A stretch of 64,000 bases of DNA from the NCBI GenBank assembly GCA_041166745.1, contig JBEEGH010000009.1:124001-188000 (forward strand). The letters run 5' to 3'. The translations under genes and the position numbers were made by a program. Below are positions 1-7,910 of the stretch, piece after piece. Under the pieces are notes generated by a model. The model worked only from the letters and a program-made list of their open reading frames with translations. It did not search any database and was not told the DNA's origin. The stretch's first letter is position 1, and every line of letters starts with the position of its first letter. Origin of the DNA: DASUCS01 sp041166745 (lineage in GTDB: Bacteria; Actinomycetota; Acidimicrobiia; Acidimicrobiales; JACDCH01).

Positions 1-1
1 C

Positions 2-1141
2 GAGGAACACCTCCGGGCGCGCTGCCGCGAGGCCATAGCCGCGTTCCCCGACGGCGTCGCATACGCGACGAAGGCGTTCCTCTGCCGGGCGATGGCTCGT
101 CTCGCGCTCGAGGAGGGCATGCGACTCGACGTCGCCACGAGCGGCGAGCTCCACGTTGCGCTGGCCGCGGGAGCGAGGGGCGACCAACTCGTGCTGCACG
201 GCAACAACAAGAGCATCGACGAGCTCCGCTCAGCGCGAACAGCAGGCCTGACGATCGTGGTCGACTCGTTCGACGAGCTCGACCGGCTCGACGCGCTCCA
301 CGCTGACGACGGCATCGCGCCGAGGACCCTTGTGCGAATCACGCCGGGAGTGGAGGCGCACACCCACGATTTCATCCGGACCGGTCAGACCGACTCGAAG
401 TTCGGATTCGGCGTCGCGTCCGGCGACGCGGCCAAGGCGATAGAGCGAGCGAGCGCGTCCGCGTCGATCGAGTTCGATGGCTTGCACCTCCATATCGGCA
501 GTCAGGTCTTCGTCGCCGACTTCTTCCATCAAGCAATCGATGTCGTTGCACCGTTCGTGCGCGATCTCGAACTGGGTGAGCTGTCGATCGGTGGCGGCCT
601 CGGCGTGGCCTACGTCGACGGGGAGGAGGCGCCGACGATCACACAATGGGCGCGTTCCGTGCGTGATGCCACCGCAGCCGCTGGTATCCGCGCCCGCATC
701 ACCGCCGAGCCCGGCCGAGCGATCGTCGCCGCCGCGGCGGTCACGCTTTACACCGTGGGCACCGTCAAACACCTGCCTGACATCCGCACGTATGTGTCGG
801 TGGACGGTGGGATGAGCGACAACCCTCGGCCGGTGTTGTACGGCAGCGGCTACGAGGCCTTTCTCCCGCGTGATCCGTTCGCCGAACGTCCCGATGTCGT
901 CCGCATCGTGGGCAAGCACTGCGAGTCGGGCGACGTGCTGGTCCGCGAAGCAAGCGTGCCCGCCGACCTGGGCGTTGGTGACGTGCTCGCCACCCCCGTG
1001 ACCGGGGCCTATGGGCACTCGATGGGGTCGAACTACAACAAGGTGCTTCGGCCCGGTGTGGTGTTCGTGGCCGCCGGCGATGCCCGGCTGGTCGTGCGCC
1101 GCGAGACACTCGACGACCTTTTGATCACCGATCTCGGCTGA
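2..1141 (+). CDS. lysA: Diaminopimelate decarboxylase, 5' end cut by window
   Basis: Makes L-lysine and CO2 from meso-diaminopimelate, the last step of lysine synthesis; cytoplasmic, PLP-dependent. The reading frame is open from base 2, so the start lies outside the window. The PLP lysine is in YATKAF (Lys codon 71-73), followed by HIGSQ, the GGGLGVAY glycine loop that holds the PLP phosphate, EPGRAIV, and CESGDVL with the second-subunit Cys. About 379 residues are present; the family has 400-470, so only the N-terminal tip is missing. It is followed by an unrelated protease gene and then by hom-thrC, which shares the aspartate pathway. An ATG at 92 is only an internal Met codon. Confidence 0.93.
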   Translation, partial: EEHLRARCREAIAAFPDGVAYATKAFLCRAMARLALEEGMRLDVATSGELHVALAAGARGDQLVLHGNNKSIDELRSARTAGLTIVVDSFDELDRLDALHADDGIAPRTLVRITPGVEAHTHDFIRTGQTDSKFGFGVASGDAAKAIERASASASIEFDGLHLHIGSQVFVADFFHQAIDVVAPFVRDLELGELSIGGGLGVAYVDGEEAPTITQWARSVRDATAAAGIRARITAEPGRAIVAAAAVTLYTVGTVKHLPDIRTYVSVDGGMSDNPRPVLYGSGYEAFLPRDPFAERPDVVRIVGKHCESGDVLVREASVPADLGVGDVLATPVTGAYGHSMGSNYNKVLRPGVVFVAAGDARLVVRRETLDDLLITDLG

Positions 1142-1222
1142 AACCGTAAGATTCGGGCAATTCGGTCGTTACAACTGCGGCGCGGGCACGCCAACCAGTC
1201 ACGAAACCACGTGGAGGTTCTG

Positions 1223-2047
1223 TTGCACCCGTTCCGCAGGCTCATCACCGGCTCATCGCTGGTCGCGCTCATCGCTGTCGGCGGGCTTTCCGCTGTCCAT
1301 CCCGCCGCGGCGGCTCCCACCTGGGCGCCGGCAGCAACGGCGGCCATCCATCCCGGAGTGCAGACTGTCACCGCAGGAGGCCAATGCACGGCGAACTTCG
1401 TGTTCACCGACGGCATCAAGGTCTTCATCGGTCAGGCCGCGCATTGTTCGGGCACCGGCGGCAACACCGCCACTAATGGGTGTGACTCAGGCTCGCTGCC
1501 GCTCGGCACTCCGGTGTCGGTCGGGGGCGCGTCCAAGCCCGGGAAGATGGTCTACAACTCCTGGCTCACGATGCAGGCGTTGCACGAGACGGACTCCGAG
1601 ACGTGCCAGTACAACGACTTGGCGATCGTCGAGCTCGACCCCGCGGATTACGGGAAGGTCAACCCCTCGATCCCGCGCTGGGGTGGACCAGTGGCCACCA
1701 GTTCGCCAGGCACGGTCACCGGCGACACGGTGTACACCTACGGCAATTCCTCGCTGCGCTTCGGTGTGTCACAAACGAGCCCGAAGCAAGGCACCAGCCT
1801 CGGCGACAGCCCGGGAGGTTGGTCGCACGACGTGTACACGGCGACCCCGGGGATCCCGGGCGACTCCGGCAGCGCGTTCCTCGACAAGAGCGGACGGGCC
1901 CTCGGAGTGCTCAGCACCGTGCAGATCGCACCCTTGGCGGGAAGCAACGGCGTAGGAGATGTCGGACGCGAAGTCGCCTACATGCAGGCGCACTCCGCGT
2001 TCAGCGCGGTCACCATCGCGCTCGGCACCCAACCCTTCACGCCGTAA
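1223..2047 (+). CDS. Secreted trypsin-like (S1) serine protease
   Basis: Exported chymotrypsin-fold peptidase of unknown substrate. The N-terminus is a classic signal peptide: MHPFRR, then a hydrophobic stretch, then HPAAAA at about residues 27-32. The catalytic triad is visible: His in QAAHC (residue 74), Asp in NDLAIVEL, Ser in PGDSGSAF. Cys55 and Cys75 flank the His strand, as in the usual S1 disulfide. I prefer the TTG start at 1223, which has a GGAGG box at 1213-1217; the in-frame GTG at 1211 would lie inside or before that box and adds four residues. The product is 274 aa. Mature part is compact, without extra domains. Neighbours are amino-acid genes, so context gives no role. Confidence 0.85.
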   Translation: MHPFRRLITGSSLVALIAVGGLSAVHPAAAAPTWAPAATAAIHPGVQTVTAGGQCTANFVFTDGIKVFIGQAAHCSGTGGNTATNGCDSGSLPLGTPVSVGGASKPGKMVYNSWLTMQALHETDSETCQYNDLAIVELDPADYGKVNPSIPRWGGPVATSSPGTVTGDTVYTYGNSSLRFGVSQTSPKQGTSLGDSPGGWSHDVYTATPGIPGDSGSAFLDKSGRALGVLSTVQIAPLAGSNGVGDVGREVAYMQAHSAFSAVTIALGTQPFTP

Positions 2048-2059
2048 CCCCGGCCGGGG
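2048..2059. terminator. GC-rich palindrome after the protease stop
   Basis: CCCCGGCCGGGG is a perfect 12-base palindrome directly after the TAA of the protease. It may act as a small terminator or attenuating hairpin before hom; there is no T run, so this is weak. Confidence 0.3.
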
Positions 2060-2076
2060 CGTCGGCCCGCGCCGTC

Positions 2077-2082
2077 TACCGT
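2077..2082 (+). promoter_or_regulatory. Putative -10 box (TACCGT) for hom, leaderless type
   Basis: TACCGT lies 9 bases before the ATG and there is no Shine-Dalgarno box, so transcription would begin within about 3 bases of the start codon. One of a window-wide set of such sites. Confidence 0.45.
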
Positions 2083-2091
2083 TTGCGCGGT

Positions 2092-3369
2092 ATGAGTCCA
2101 TTGGTGCGGGTCGGCGTTCTCGGCTGCGGAAACGTCGGCGGCCCGCTCATCGAGCTGCTGCAACGCCACGGCGACGACATCGAGGCCCGAACCGGGCTTC
2201 GACTCGAGGTCGTCGCGGTGGCCGTGCGCAGCACCTCGCGCGAGCGCAGCGTGACGTTGGCCGACGGGGTTCTCACGACCGATGCGTCGGCGGTGGTCGG
2301 TGACCCGAGCATCGACGTCATCGTCGAGGTCATCGGTGGCATCGAGCCGGCGCGTTCGCTCATCACCAAGGCGTTGGAAGCGGGCAAGCCCGTGGTGACG
2401 GCCAACAAGGAGTTGCTGGCCAACGTCGGCGCCGAGCTCTTCAGCACCGCCCACGACGCCGGCGTTGATCTGCTGTTCGAAGCTGCCGTTGCGGGAGGCA
2501 TCCCGCTGATCCGGCCACTCCGTGAGTCGCTCGTGGGCGAGCGCATCACGCGCGTGATGGGAATTGTCAACGGCACGACCAACTACATCCTCACGCGCAT
2601 GACGGAGGAGGGTGTGTCGTACGGCGACGCGCTGGCCGAAGCGCAGAGCCTCGGGTTCGCGGAACGCGACCCGACGGCCGATGTCGAAGGTTTCGACGCC
2701 GGTGCCAAGGCGGCGATCATCGCGTCGATCGCGTTCGGGGCGAAGGTCGTGGCGGGCGACGTGTACCACGAGGGCATCAGCGGCGTGACCGCCGCCGACA
2801 TCGCCTATGCGAAGCGGCTGGGTTACGTCGTGAAGTTGCTGGCCATCGTGGAGTGGGTCGACGACGCGATCGGGGTGCGCGTGCATCCGGCGATGGTCCC
2901 AGTCAGTCATCCGCTTGCAAGCGTCCGCGAGAGCTACAACGCGGTGTTCATCGAGGGCGATGCCGTCGGCAACCTGATGTTCTACGGACGCGGGGCGGGC
3001 GGATTCCCGACCGCCAGCGCCGTGCTCGGTGATCTCATCGACGCGGCCGCCAATCTCACGAAAGGGTCGAGCGCCACCATCGGGGCGTTGGCCACGGTGC
3101 GGATTCGCCCCATCGACGACGCGATGAGCGAGTACTACCTGAACCTCGAGGTCGCCGACAAGCCGGGCGTACTCGCGGCGGTCGCGGGAGTGTTCGGTCG
3201 TCACGACGTGTCGATTCGCACGATGGAGCAGGAAGGACTCGGCGACGAAGCGCGTCTCATCTTCATCACGCACACCGCCCGTGAAGCCGACATGCAGTCC
3301 ACGTTGCGAGACCTACGCGAGCTCGACGTGGTCGATCGCGTCGTCTCGCTGGTCAGAGTCGTCTCTTGA
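2092..3369 (+). CDS. hom: Homoserine dehydrogenase
   Basis: Reduces aspartate semialdehyde to homoserine with NAD(P)H, the branch point to threonine and methionine. Residues 1-130 form the Rossmann domain (VGVLGCGNVGG). The catalytic domain has EAAVAGGIPLI, GIVNGTTNYIL and AERDPTADVEGFDA; a C-terminal ACT domain (NLEVADKPGVLAAVAG onwards) is the usual threonine sensor, as in actinobacterial Hom. It is 425 aa, normal for the single-function enzyme. The frame is open far upstream into the protease gene, but the Rossmann start and the TACCGT box both fix the ATG at 2092. The stop overlaps the TTG of thrC, so the two are translationally coupled. Confidence 0.96.
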   Translation: MSPLVRVGVLGCGNVGGPLIELLQRHGDDIEARTGLRLEVVAVAVRSTSRERSVTLADGVLTTDASAVVGDPSIDVIVEVIGGIEPARSLITKALEAGKPVVTANKELLANVGAELFSTAHDAGVDLLFEAAVAGGIPLIRPLRESLVGERITRVMGIVNGTTNYILTRMTEEGVSYGDALAEAQSLGFAERDPTADVEGFDAGAKAAIIASIAFGAKVVAGDVYHEGISGVTAADIAYAKRLGYVVKLLAIVEWVDDAIGVRVHPAMVPVSHPLASVRESYNAVFIEGDAVGNLMFYGRGAGGFPTASAVLGDLIDAAANLTKGSSATIGALATVRIRPIDDAMSEYYLNLEVADKPGVLAAVAGVFGRHDVSIRTMEQEGLGDEARLIFITHTAREADMQSTLRDLRELDVVDRVVSLVRVVS

Positions 3370-4697
3370 AATTCGTCTCCACTCGGGGGCGCGCTCCCGA
3401 GCTCGACTTCGACGACGTGTTGTTGGAGGGACTGGCTCGCGATGGTGGGCTCTTCGTGCCCGACGCGCTCGGCAAGCTGCCGGGAGAGCTGCCGAAATCG
3501 TACGTCGACGTTGCCGGGGTGGTCACCGGTGTCGACGCTGATGTGCTGACCGAGGCGTACGCCACGTTCGACCACCCCGACGTGTGTCCCGTCGTGCAGC
3601 TCGATGACCGCTTGTGGGTGCAGGAGCTGTGGCACGGTCCGACGCTCGCGTTCAAAGATGTGGCGTTGCAGCTCGTCGGCCGGCTGATGAACGCCGAGCT
3701 CGAACGCCGCAGTGAGCGCCGCACCATCGTCGTCGCGACATCGGGCGACACCGGATCGGCCGCCATCGCCGCCTGCGTGGGCCGAGCGAACCTCGACATC
3801 GTCGTACTGCATCCGGCCGGACGCGTGAGCGACGTGCAACGCAAGCAGATGACCACGGTCGACGAGCCGAACGTGCACAACCTCGCGATCGAAGGAACGT
3901 TCGACGACTGCCAAGACCTCGTGAAGGCGATGTTCGCCGACGAGGTGTTTCGCGATGAGATGCAGCTCGGCGCGATGAACTCGATCAACTGGGGTCGAGT
4001 GGTCGCGCAGATCACGTACTACGTGACCGCACAGCTCGCCGTCGGAGACCCGTGCACGTTCGCAGTGCCCACGGGCAACTTCGGCAACGTGCTCGCGGGT
4101 TGGTACGCCCGCTCGATGGGCACGCCGATCGAGCGGTTCATCATCGGCTCGAACGTCAACGACATCCTCGCTCGATGGGTGGCAACCGGCTCGCTCGTCA
4201 CGGGAGAGGTCGTTCCGACGTGGAGTCCGAGCATGGACATCCAGGTCTCGTCCAACTTGGAGCGTCTGCTCTTCGAGCTGCTCGATCGTGACGGCGCCCG
4301 CACGGCTGATCTCATGGTCCGATTCCGCGAGCTCGGATCGGTGGAGGTGCCGCGGGATCCCTCGTTCGCCGCGGCGCGTATCGACGACCGGGAGACGTTG
4401 GACGTCATCCGCGATGTGTACGAGCGCTACGGCTACCTGATCGATCCGCACACGGCCGTCGGCATCGGCGCCGCTCGGAAGGCCGGACACGATGGCGAGC
4501 GGATCGTCTGTCTCTCGACGGCCCACCCCGCCAAGTTTCCCGATGCGGTCCGCAAGGCGACCGGTGTCGAACCGCCGATTCCTGACCGCCTCGCCGCGGC
4601 ACTCGAAGGCGAGGAGCGCTACGAGGTGCTGAGCGGAGACCTCGAGCTCGTGAAGGCCTATGTGAGCGCGAACAGCTCGGCGAAGTTGCCGGAATAG
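3366..4697 (+). CDS. thrC: Threonine synthase
   Basis: Converts O-phosphohomoserine to threonine; PLP enzyme. The PLP lysine is Lys97 in GPTLAFKDVALQ, followed by TSGDTGSAA, which binds the cofactor phosphate. The N-terminal STRGRAPELDFDDVLLEGL is the form seen in the longer, E. coli-like class. It is 443 aa. The TTG start overlaps the hom stop (TTGA), so translation probably passes directly from one to the other. No thrB-type (GHMP) homoserine kinase gene follows; the next gene is an ApgM-like protein that probably fills that step. Confidence 0.95.
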   Translation: MKFVSTRGRAPELDFDDVLLEGLARDGGLFVPDALGKLPGELPKSYVDVAGVVTGVDADVLTEAYATFDHPDVCPVVQLDDRLWVQELWHGPTLAFKDVALQLVGRLMNAELERRSERRTIVVATSGDTGSAAIAACVGRANLDIVVLHPAGRVSDVQRKQMTTVDEPNVHNLAIEGTFDDCQDLVKAMFADEVFRDEMQLGAMNSINWGRVVAQITYYVTAQLAVGDPCTFAVPTGNFGNVLAGWYARSMGTPIERFIIGSNVNDILARWVATGSLVTGEVVPTWSPSMDIQVSSNLERLLFELLDRDGARTADLMVRFRELGSVEVPRDPSFAAARIDDRETLDVIRDVYERYGYLIDPHTAVGIGAARKAGHDGERIVCLSTAHPAKFPDAVRKATGVEPPIPDRLAAALEGEERYEVLSGDLELVKAYVSANSSAKLPE

Positions 4698-4781
4698 AAG
4701 CGCTCGTCGGCATGGCGCACCGCTTCGTCGGCCCGCGCGAGACGCGTCCCTCGGCGTACGGCATCGCATTCCCCCTGCGAT

Positions 4782-4797
4782 GACGCAATCGTGCGTC
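4782..4797 (+). terminator. Small hairpin after thrC
   Basis: GACGCA-ATCG-TGCGTC forms a 6-bp stem with a 4-base loop 85 bases after thrC. There is no U-tract. The remaining bases 4698-4830 show no gene. A weak terminator candidate. Confidence 0.3.
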
Positions 4798-4828
4798 GCC
4801 GGCCTGTCACGCCGGGCAGACTCTCGTC

Positions 4829-4926
4829 CTGTGAAAGAGCGCAGCGAGTTCACGGCCGGGCGAGCGAGCGCCAGCGAGCCGCTCGGGGATGGGGTCCGGG
4901 GGCGCAGCCCCCGAGAAATGCTGTGA
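4829..4926 (+). repeat. Dispersed palindromic element, copy 1, ending on the apgM-like start codon
   Basis: A 98-base unit bounded by CTGTGA at both ends. It carries GAGCGCAGCGA near its left end and a strong hairpin, CGGGGGC-GCA-GCCCCCG (4897-4913), near its right end. The second copy is at 14313-14413. In both, the right-hand CTGTGA contains the GTG start of the following gene. Only the end boxes, the GAGCGnAGCGA block and the hairpin block are conserved; the middle differs in sequence but not much in length. Confidence 0.7.
4831..4926 (+). CDS. Possible 31-aa leader peptide within the element
   Basis: From GTG 4831 the element reads as one open frame of 31 codons. Its TGA (4924-4926) overlaps the GTG (4923-4925) of the next gene. 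The peptide begins MKERSE and ends GVRGRSPREML; the copy at 14315-14413 begins MSERSD and ends GVRGRSPRGVVL. Translation is unproven: there is no good ribosome site in front, and the similarity could come from the DNA hairpin alone. If translated it would couple the downstream gene to ribosomes leaving the peptide. Confidence 0.3.
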   Translation: MKERSEFTAGRASASEPLGDGVRGRSPREML

Positions 4927-6074
4927 AGTACGTGGTGTGCGTGCCCGACGGCTGTGCCGACGAGCCCATCGACGCGCTCGGCGGCCGCAGCCCGCTCGAG
5001 GCGGCGGCGATGCCGTATCTGTCGGCGCTCGCGGCGCGCGGCGAGGTCGGCCGGGCCGCGGTGATCCCGAGCGGCATGGCGCCCGGCTCCGACGTCGGCA
5101 ACATGTCGATCCTCGGCTACGACCCCGCGGCGTACCACACCGGCCGAGCGCCCATCGAAGCGGCCGCGCTCGGATTGAGGTTGCGGCCTGACCAGGTGGC
5201 GTACCGCTGCAACCTCGTGACCATCGGCGAAGACGGCACCATGCTCGACTTCGCCGGCGGGCATCCGTCCTCGGCGGCCGGGGCACAGGTCATCGGCGCG
5301 CTGCAAGCGGAGCTGGGCGGCGACGATGTCGTGTTTCACCCTGGCGTGCAGTACCGCCACATCCTCGTTGCTCCCGCCGACTGGGCGGATGCGGAGTGCA
5401 CACCGCCACACGATCTCAGCGACAAACCGGCGGTCTGGCCGTCGGGGGCGGCCGCCGCGAAGTTGCAGGCGCTCATGGACGCGTCGCGGGAGATCGTCCC
5501 TCGGTTCGGTTTGGCGGCAAACCAGGTGTGGTTCTGGGGCCAGGGATTTCAACCGGAGATGCCCGCGTTTCGTGACGCATACGGCATCGAGGCCGGCCTG
5601 TGCACGGCGGTCGACCTCGTACGCGGGTTGGGAGTGCTGACCGACATGAACGTCGTCGAGGTCGAGGGAGCCACCGGCTGGTTCGACACGAACTACGAAG
5701 GAAAGCGCGACGCCGCGTTGCAGACGTTGGCCGACGGCGCCGATCTGTTTCTCATCCACGTCGAAGCCACCGACGAGGCAGGCCATGCGGGCAACCTCGA
5801 CGAGAAGATGACCGCGCTCGAACGGTGGGACGATCGCATCCTGCGCGGCCTCATCCAGGGGCTCGACGCGCTCGGACCGTGGCGCCTGCTGCTGCTGCCC
5901 GACCACCCGACGCCCGTGCGGTTGAAGACCCACACGACCGAGTCGGTGCCGTATCTGCTCGTCGATTCGCAGGTCGACGGCCCCGGCGGCTTCTACTCCG
6001 AATCAGGCACCGCCGACGCGGTCGTCGTCCCCGGCCACTCGTTGATGGGCCGCCTCATCGTCCCCACCCCGTGA
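4923..6074 (+). CDS. ApgM-like protein, proposed homoserine kinase
   Basis: Member of the alkaline-phosphatase superfamily, close to archaeal-type 2,3-bisphosphoglycerate-independent phosphoglycerate mutase (ApgM). Visible motifs: VPDGCADEP (metal Asp), APGSDVGNMSILGYDP (Ser56, nucleophile position), HVEATDEAGHAGN and PDHPTPVRLKTHT (metal ligands). It is 383 aa. I recall a TIGRFAM subgroup of this family (proposed homoserine kinase) named for its place in threonine operons without thrB, and a Bacteroides member shown genetically to do this job. The hom-thrC-apgM order here fits that role better than glycolysis. The GTG at 4923 is set by VKYVVCVPDG; the frame upstream is element DNA. The alternative is a true phosphoglycerate mutase. 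Confidence 0.8.
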   Translation: MKYVVCVPDGCADEPIDALGGRSPLEAAAMPYLSALAARGEVGRAAVIPSGMAPGSDVGNMSILGYDPAAYHTGRAPIEAAALGLRLRPDQVAYRCNLVTIGEDGTMLDFAGGHPSSAAGAQVIGALQAELGGDDVVFHPGVQYRHILVAPADWADAECTPPHDLSDKPAVWPSGAAAAKLQALMDASREIVPRFGLAANQVWFWGQGFQPEMPAFRDAYGIEAGLCTAVDLVRGLGVLTDMNVVEVEGATGWFDTNYEGKRDAALQTLADGADLFLIHVEATDEAGHAGNLDEKMTALERWDDRILRGLIQGLDALGPWRLLLLPDHPTPVRLKTHTTESVPYLLVDSQVDGPGGFYSESGTADAVVVPGHSLMGRLIVPTP

Positions 6075-6076
6075 GC

Positions 6077-6124
6077 AAATCCCATGCACACGCACACAGT
6101 TTTGTGTACGTATGCAAGGGATTT
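6077..6124. terminator. Bidirectional hairpin between convergent genes, family copy A
   Basis: Two 22-base arms (6077-6098, 6103-6124) pair with 3 mismatches around a GTTT loop. Two of the mismatches become G-U pairs in minus-strand RNA. It lies 2 bases after the ApgM-like stop and 10 bases from the stop of the opposing permease. The core CACAGTTTTGTG matches the hairpin at 44663-44704. Confidence 0.7.
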
Positions 6125-6134
6125 CGATGCACTC

Positions 6135-6923
6135 TCAGCTGAAGCGGGTGACGTAGCCGCGGGCGCGGAACGTGCTGAGCATGCGGACGATGAACCAGTA
6201 GCCGAGCGCGCAGAACACCACTGCGCCGACGTAGCCCCAGGCCACGTCGCTCCACGGGATCGATCCGCCGTCGAGCAACTGGCGCATCGCCCGGAAGGCG
6301 TATGTCGTCGGGAACAGCTTGGCCACTGGTTGTACTGCGCCTGGCAGTGCCGTCACCGGGTTGAACACGCCGGACAGCGCCAGCATCACGAAGTTGATGC
6401 CCCACGCCAGGATCTCGGCGGACTGGCCGAAGCGCAGGATCAGCCCGATCACGAACAGCGAGATCGCCCAGCCCACCATCAGCAGGATGCCGACGATCGG
6501 CACGAGTCCCCAGCCGATGCTGTCGAGGTGGAACTGGTACGTGACGAGGGCTACGACCGAGATCGTCACCATCGCCATCACCAGCTTCATTCCCGCGTAC
6601 AGCGCGAGGCCGGCGGCATATTCGATCTCGGTGATCGGCGTGGTCATGATGTTGAGGAGATTGCGGCTCCACGTCTCCTCCATGAAACCGGTCGTGACCG
6701 CGATCTGACATTGGAACAAGACGTGGAACAGCATGATCCCGGCGAGCAAGTAAGGCGCCGCGGCGCGCGATGCCGTGTTCTCTTGCGCGACGAACGCGCC
6801 GAGCGAGCCGAACAGCAGCACGTCGAACACCGGCCACACCGCGATGTCGAACCAGCGGTTCGGACTGCGCCACAACACGTACCAGTGCCGGCGCACAACG
6901 GTCTTGATCCGAAGCCAACTCAT
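6135..6923 (-). CDS. ABC-2 type transporter permease
   Basis: Membrane half of an ABC exporter; the substrate cannot be read from sequence. It is 262 aa with about six hydrophobic segments, a cytosolic N-terminus (MSWLRIKTVVRRHWYVLWRS) and the ABC-2 core around residues 120-230. It overlaps the ATPase gene upstream by ATGA (6920-6923), so the pair is translated as a unit. Genes of this kind often export drugs, lipids or glycoconjugates, but nothing nearby chooses between them. Confidence 0.85.
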   Translation of the reverse strand: MSWLRIKTVVRRHWYVLWRSPNRWFDIAVWPVFDVLLFGSLGAFVAQENTASRAAAPYLLAGIMLFHVLFQCQIAVTTGFMEETWSRNLLNIMTTPITEIEYAAGLALYAGMKLVMAMVTISVVALVTYQFHLDSIGWGLVPIVGILLMVGWAISLFVIGLILRFGQSAEILAWGINFVMLALSGVFNPVTALPGAVQPVAKLFPTTYAFRAMRQLLDGGSIPWSDVAWGYVGAVVFCALGYWFIVRMLSTFRARGYVTRFS

Positions 6924-7753
6924 AGTTCGTCCAGGTCCATGTCGTTGCCTGCGAGTTGCAGGAACACCGACTCGAGATCGCCGTGCCCGAACATCGCCGC
7001 GACGTCGTTCGGCGTGCCGTCAGCCACGATGCGACCTCCGGCGATGAACACGACGCGTTCGCACATGCGCTCGACCTCGAGCATGTTGTGACTCGTCACG
7101 AGCAGCGCGGTGCCTTCGTTCGCGCAGATGTCGAGCAGCCCGGCGCGTACGCGCATCGCGACATCGGGGTCGAGCGACGCGGTCGGCTCGTCGAGCACGA
7201 GTAGGTGCGGCTGATGCAGCGACGACTTCACGATGCCAACGAGCGTGCGCTGGCCCGACGACAACTCCATGCACATGCGGTCACCGAGCTTGGTGATCCG
7301 AAAGCGTGCCAGGCCGCGGTCGATGGCGTCATCGGCTTGGGCGCGATCGAGGCCGTAGAACCCAGCGAAGACGCCCAAGGCCTCCCGTACACGCAGGCGA
7401 TCGGGGAGTGGCAGGTAGCCGGCGACGAAGCCGACCTCTTCCATCGCCTTGGACCGCCCCTTCGGCAGGCGATGACCCATGATCTCGATGTCGCCCTCGT
7501 CCGGCGTGATTGCGCCGAGCAACATCAGCAGCGTCGTCGTCTTCCCCGCCCCATTCGGCCCGAGCAATCCAACGCGCTCGCCGGCGTGCACGACGAGGTC
7601 GACGCCGTCGACCGCCTGTACGTCTTTGAATCGCTTGCGCAGTCCGCGCGCGTCGAGCACTGCCCCCATAGGTTCGCCAGTCTGGCGTACCTGCCGCGCC
7701 GCATTGCCTGAGATTCGCGGTGGTTGCTCCGGACGGGCTGACGTCGCTACCAT
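6920..7753 (-). CDS. ABC transporter ATP-binding protein
   Basis: Energises the permease encoded next to it. Walker A is GPNGAGKTT, the Q-loop region follows, the signature is LSSGQRTL, Walker B is LLVLDEPTASLDP and the switch His is in TSHN. With the ATG at 7753 it is 277 aa. Homology would be satisfied by the ATG at 7669 (MGAVLDARGL, 249 aa), because the first 28 residues are not part of the ABC fold; neither start has a good ribosome site. The signature motif LSSGQ is the usual export-type form. Transcribed away from rho. Confidence 0.87.
   Translation of the reverse strand: MVATSARPEQPPRISGNAARQVRQTGEPMGAVLDARGLRKRFKDVQAVDGVDLVVHAGERVGLLGPNGAGKTTTLLMLLGAITPDEGDIEIMGHRLPKGRSKAMEEVGFVAGYLPLPDRLRVREALGVFAGFYGLDRAQADDAIDRGLARFRITKLGDRMCMELSSGQRTLVGIVKSSLHQPHLLVLDEPTASLDPDVAMRVRAGLLDICANEGTALLVTSHNMLEVERMCERVVFIAGGRIVADGTPNDVAAMFGHGDLESVFLQLAGNDMDLDEL
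7671..7691. promoter_or_regulatory. Operator-like inverted repeat at the ABC ATPase start
   Basis: GGTTCGCCAG-T-CTGGCGTACC is a 10-bp inverted repeat with one mismatch, touching the alternative ATG at 7669. If that is the true start this is well placed for a dimeric repressor; if 7753 is the start it is coding. Confidence 0.3.
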
Positions 7754-7754
7754 G

Positions 7755-7792
7755 TGCGTCGCGCCAACCGCCCGTTCGGGCGAGATGACGCA
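7755..7792. promoter_or_regulatory. Nested palindromes between the ABC exporter and rho
   Basis: An inner palindrome CGCCCG-TT-CGGGCG (7769-7782) lies inside an outer pair TGCGTC (7755-7760) / GACGCA (7787-7792). It sits in the 157-base divergent gap that must hold promoters for both directions. I could not pick a convincing promoter for rho here. Confidence 0.3.
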
Positions 7793-7910
7793 GCCGACGA
7801 ACTCCCGGTGGTTCTGCCTTTCTCGCGGACCTGACGAGCGTCGGTGACCTTTCGGCCTGGCGGCAGAATCGGCTTCCTGGCGGCATCTCCTTACGAAATG
7901 GGGTTACAGG

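Noticed and set aside
1603..2091. Upstream extension of the hom reading frame through the protease gene
   Set aside because: Arg/His/Pro-rich shadow of the protease; the Rossmann start and promoter box fix hom at 2092.
3201..5933. 910-codon minus-strand open frame opposite thrC and the ApgM-like gene
   Set aside because: Same kind of GC shadow; no recognisable motif and it crosses the intergenic element.
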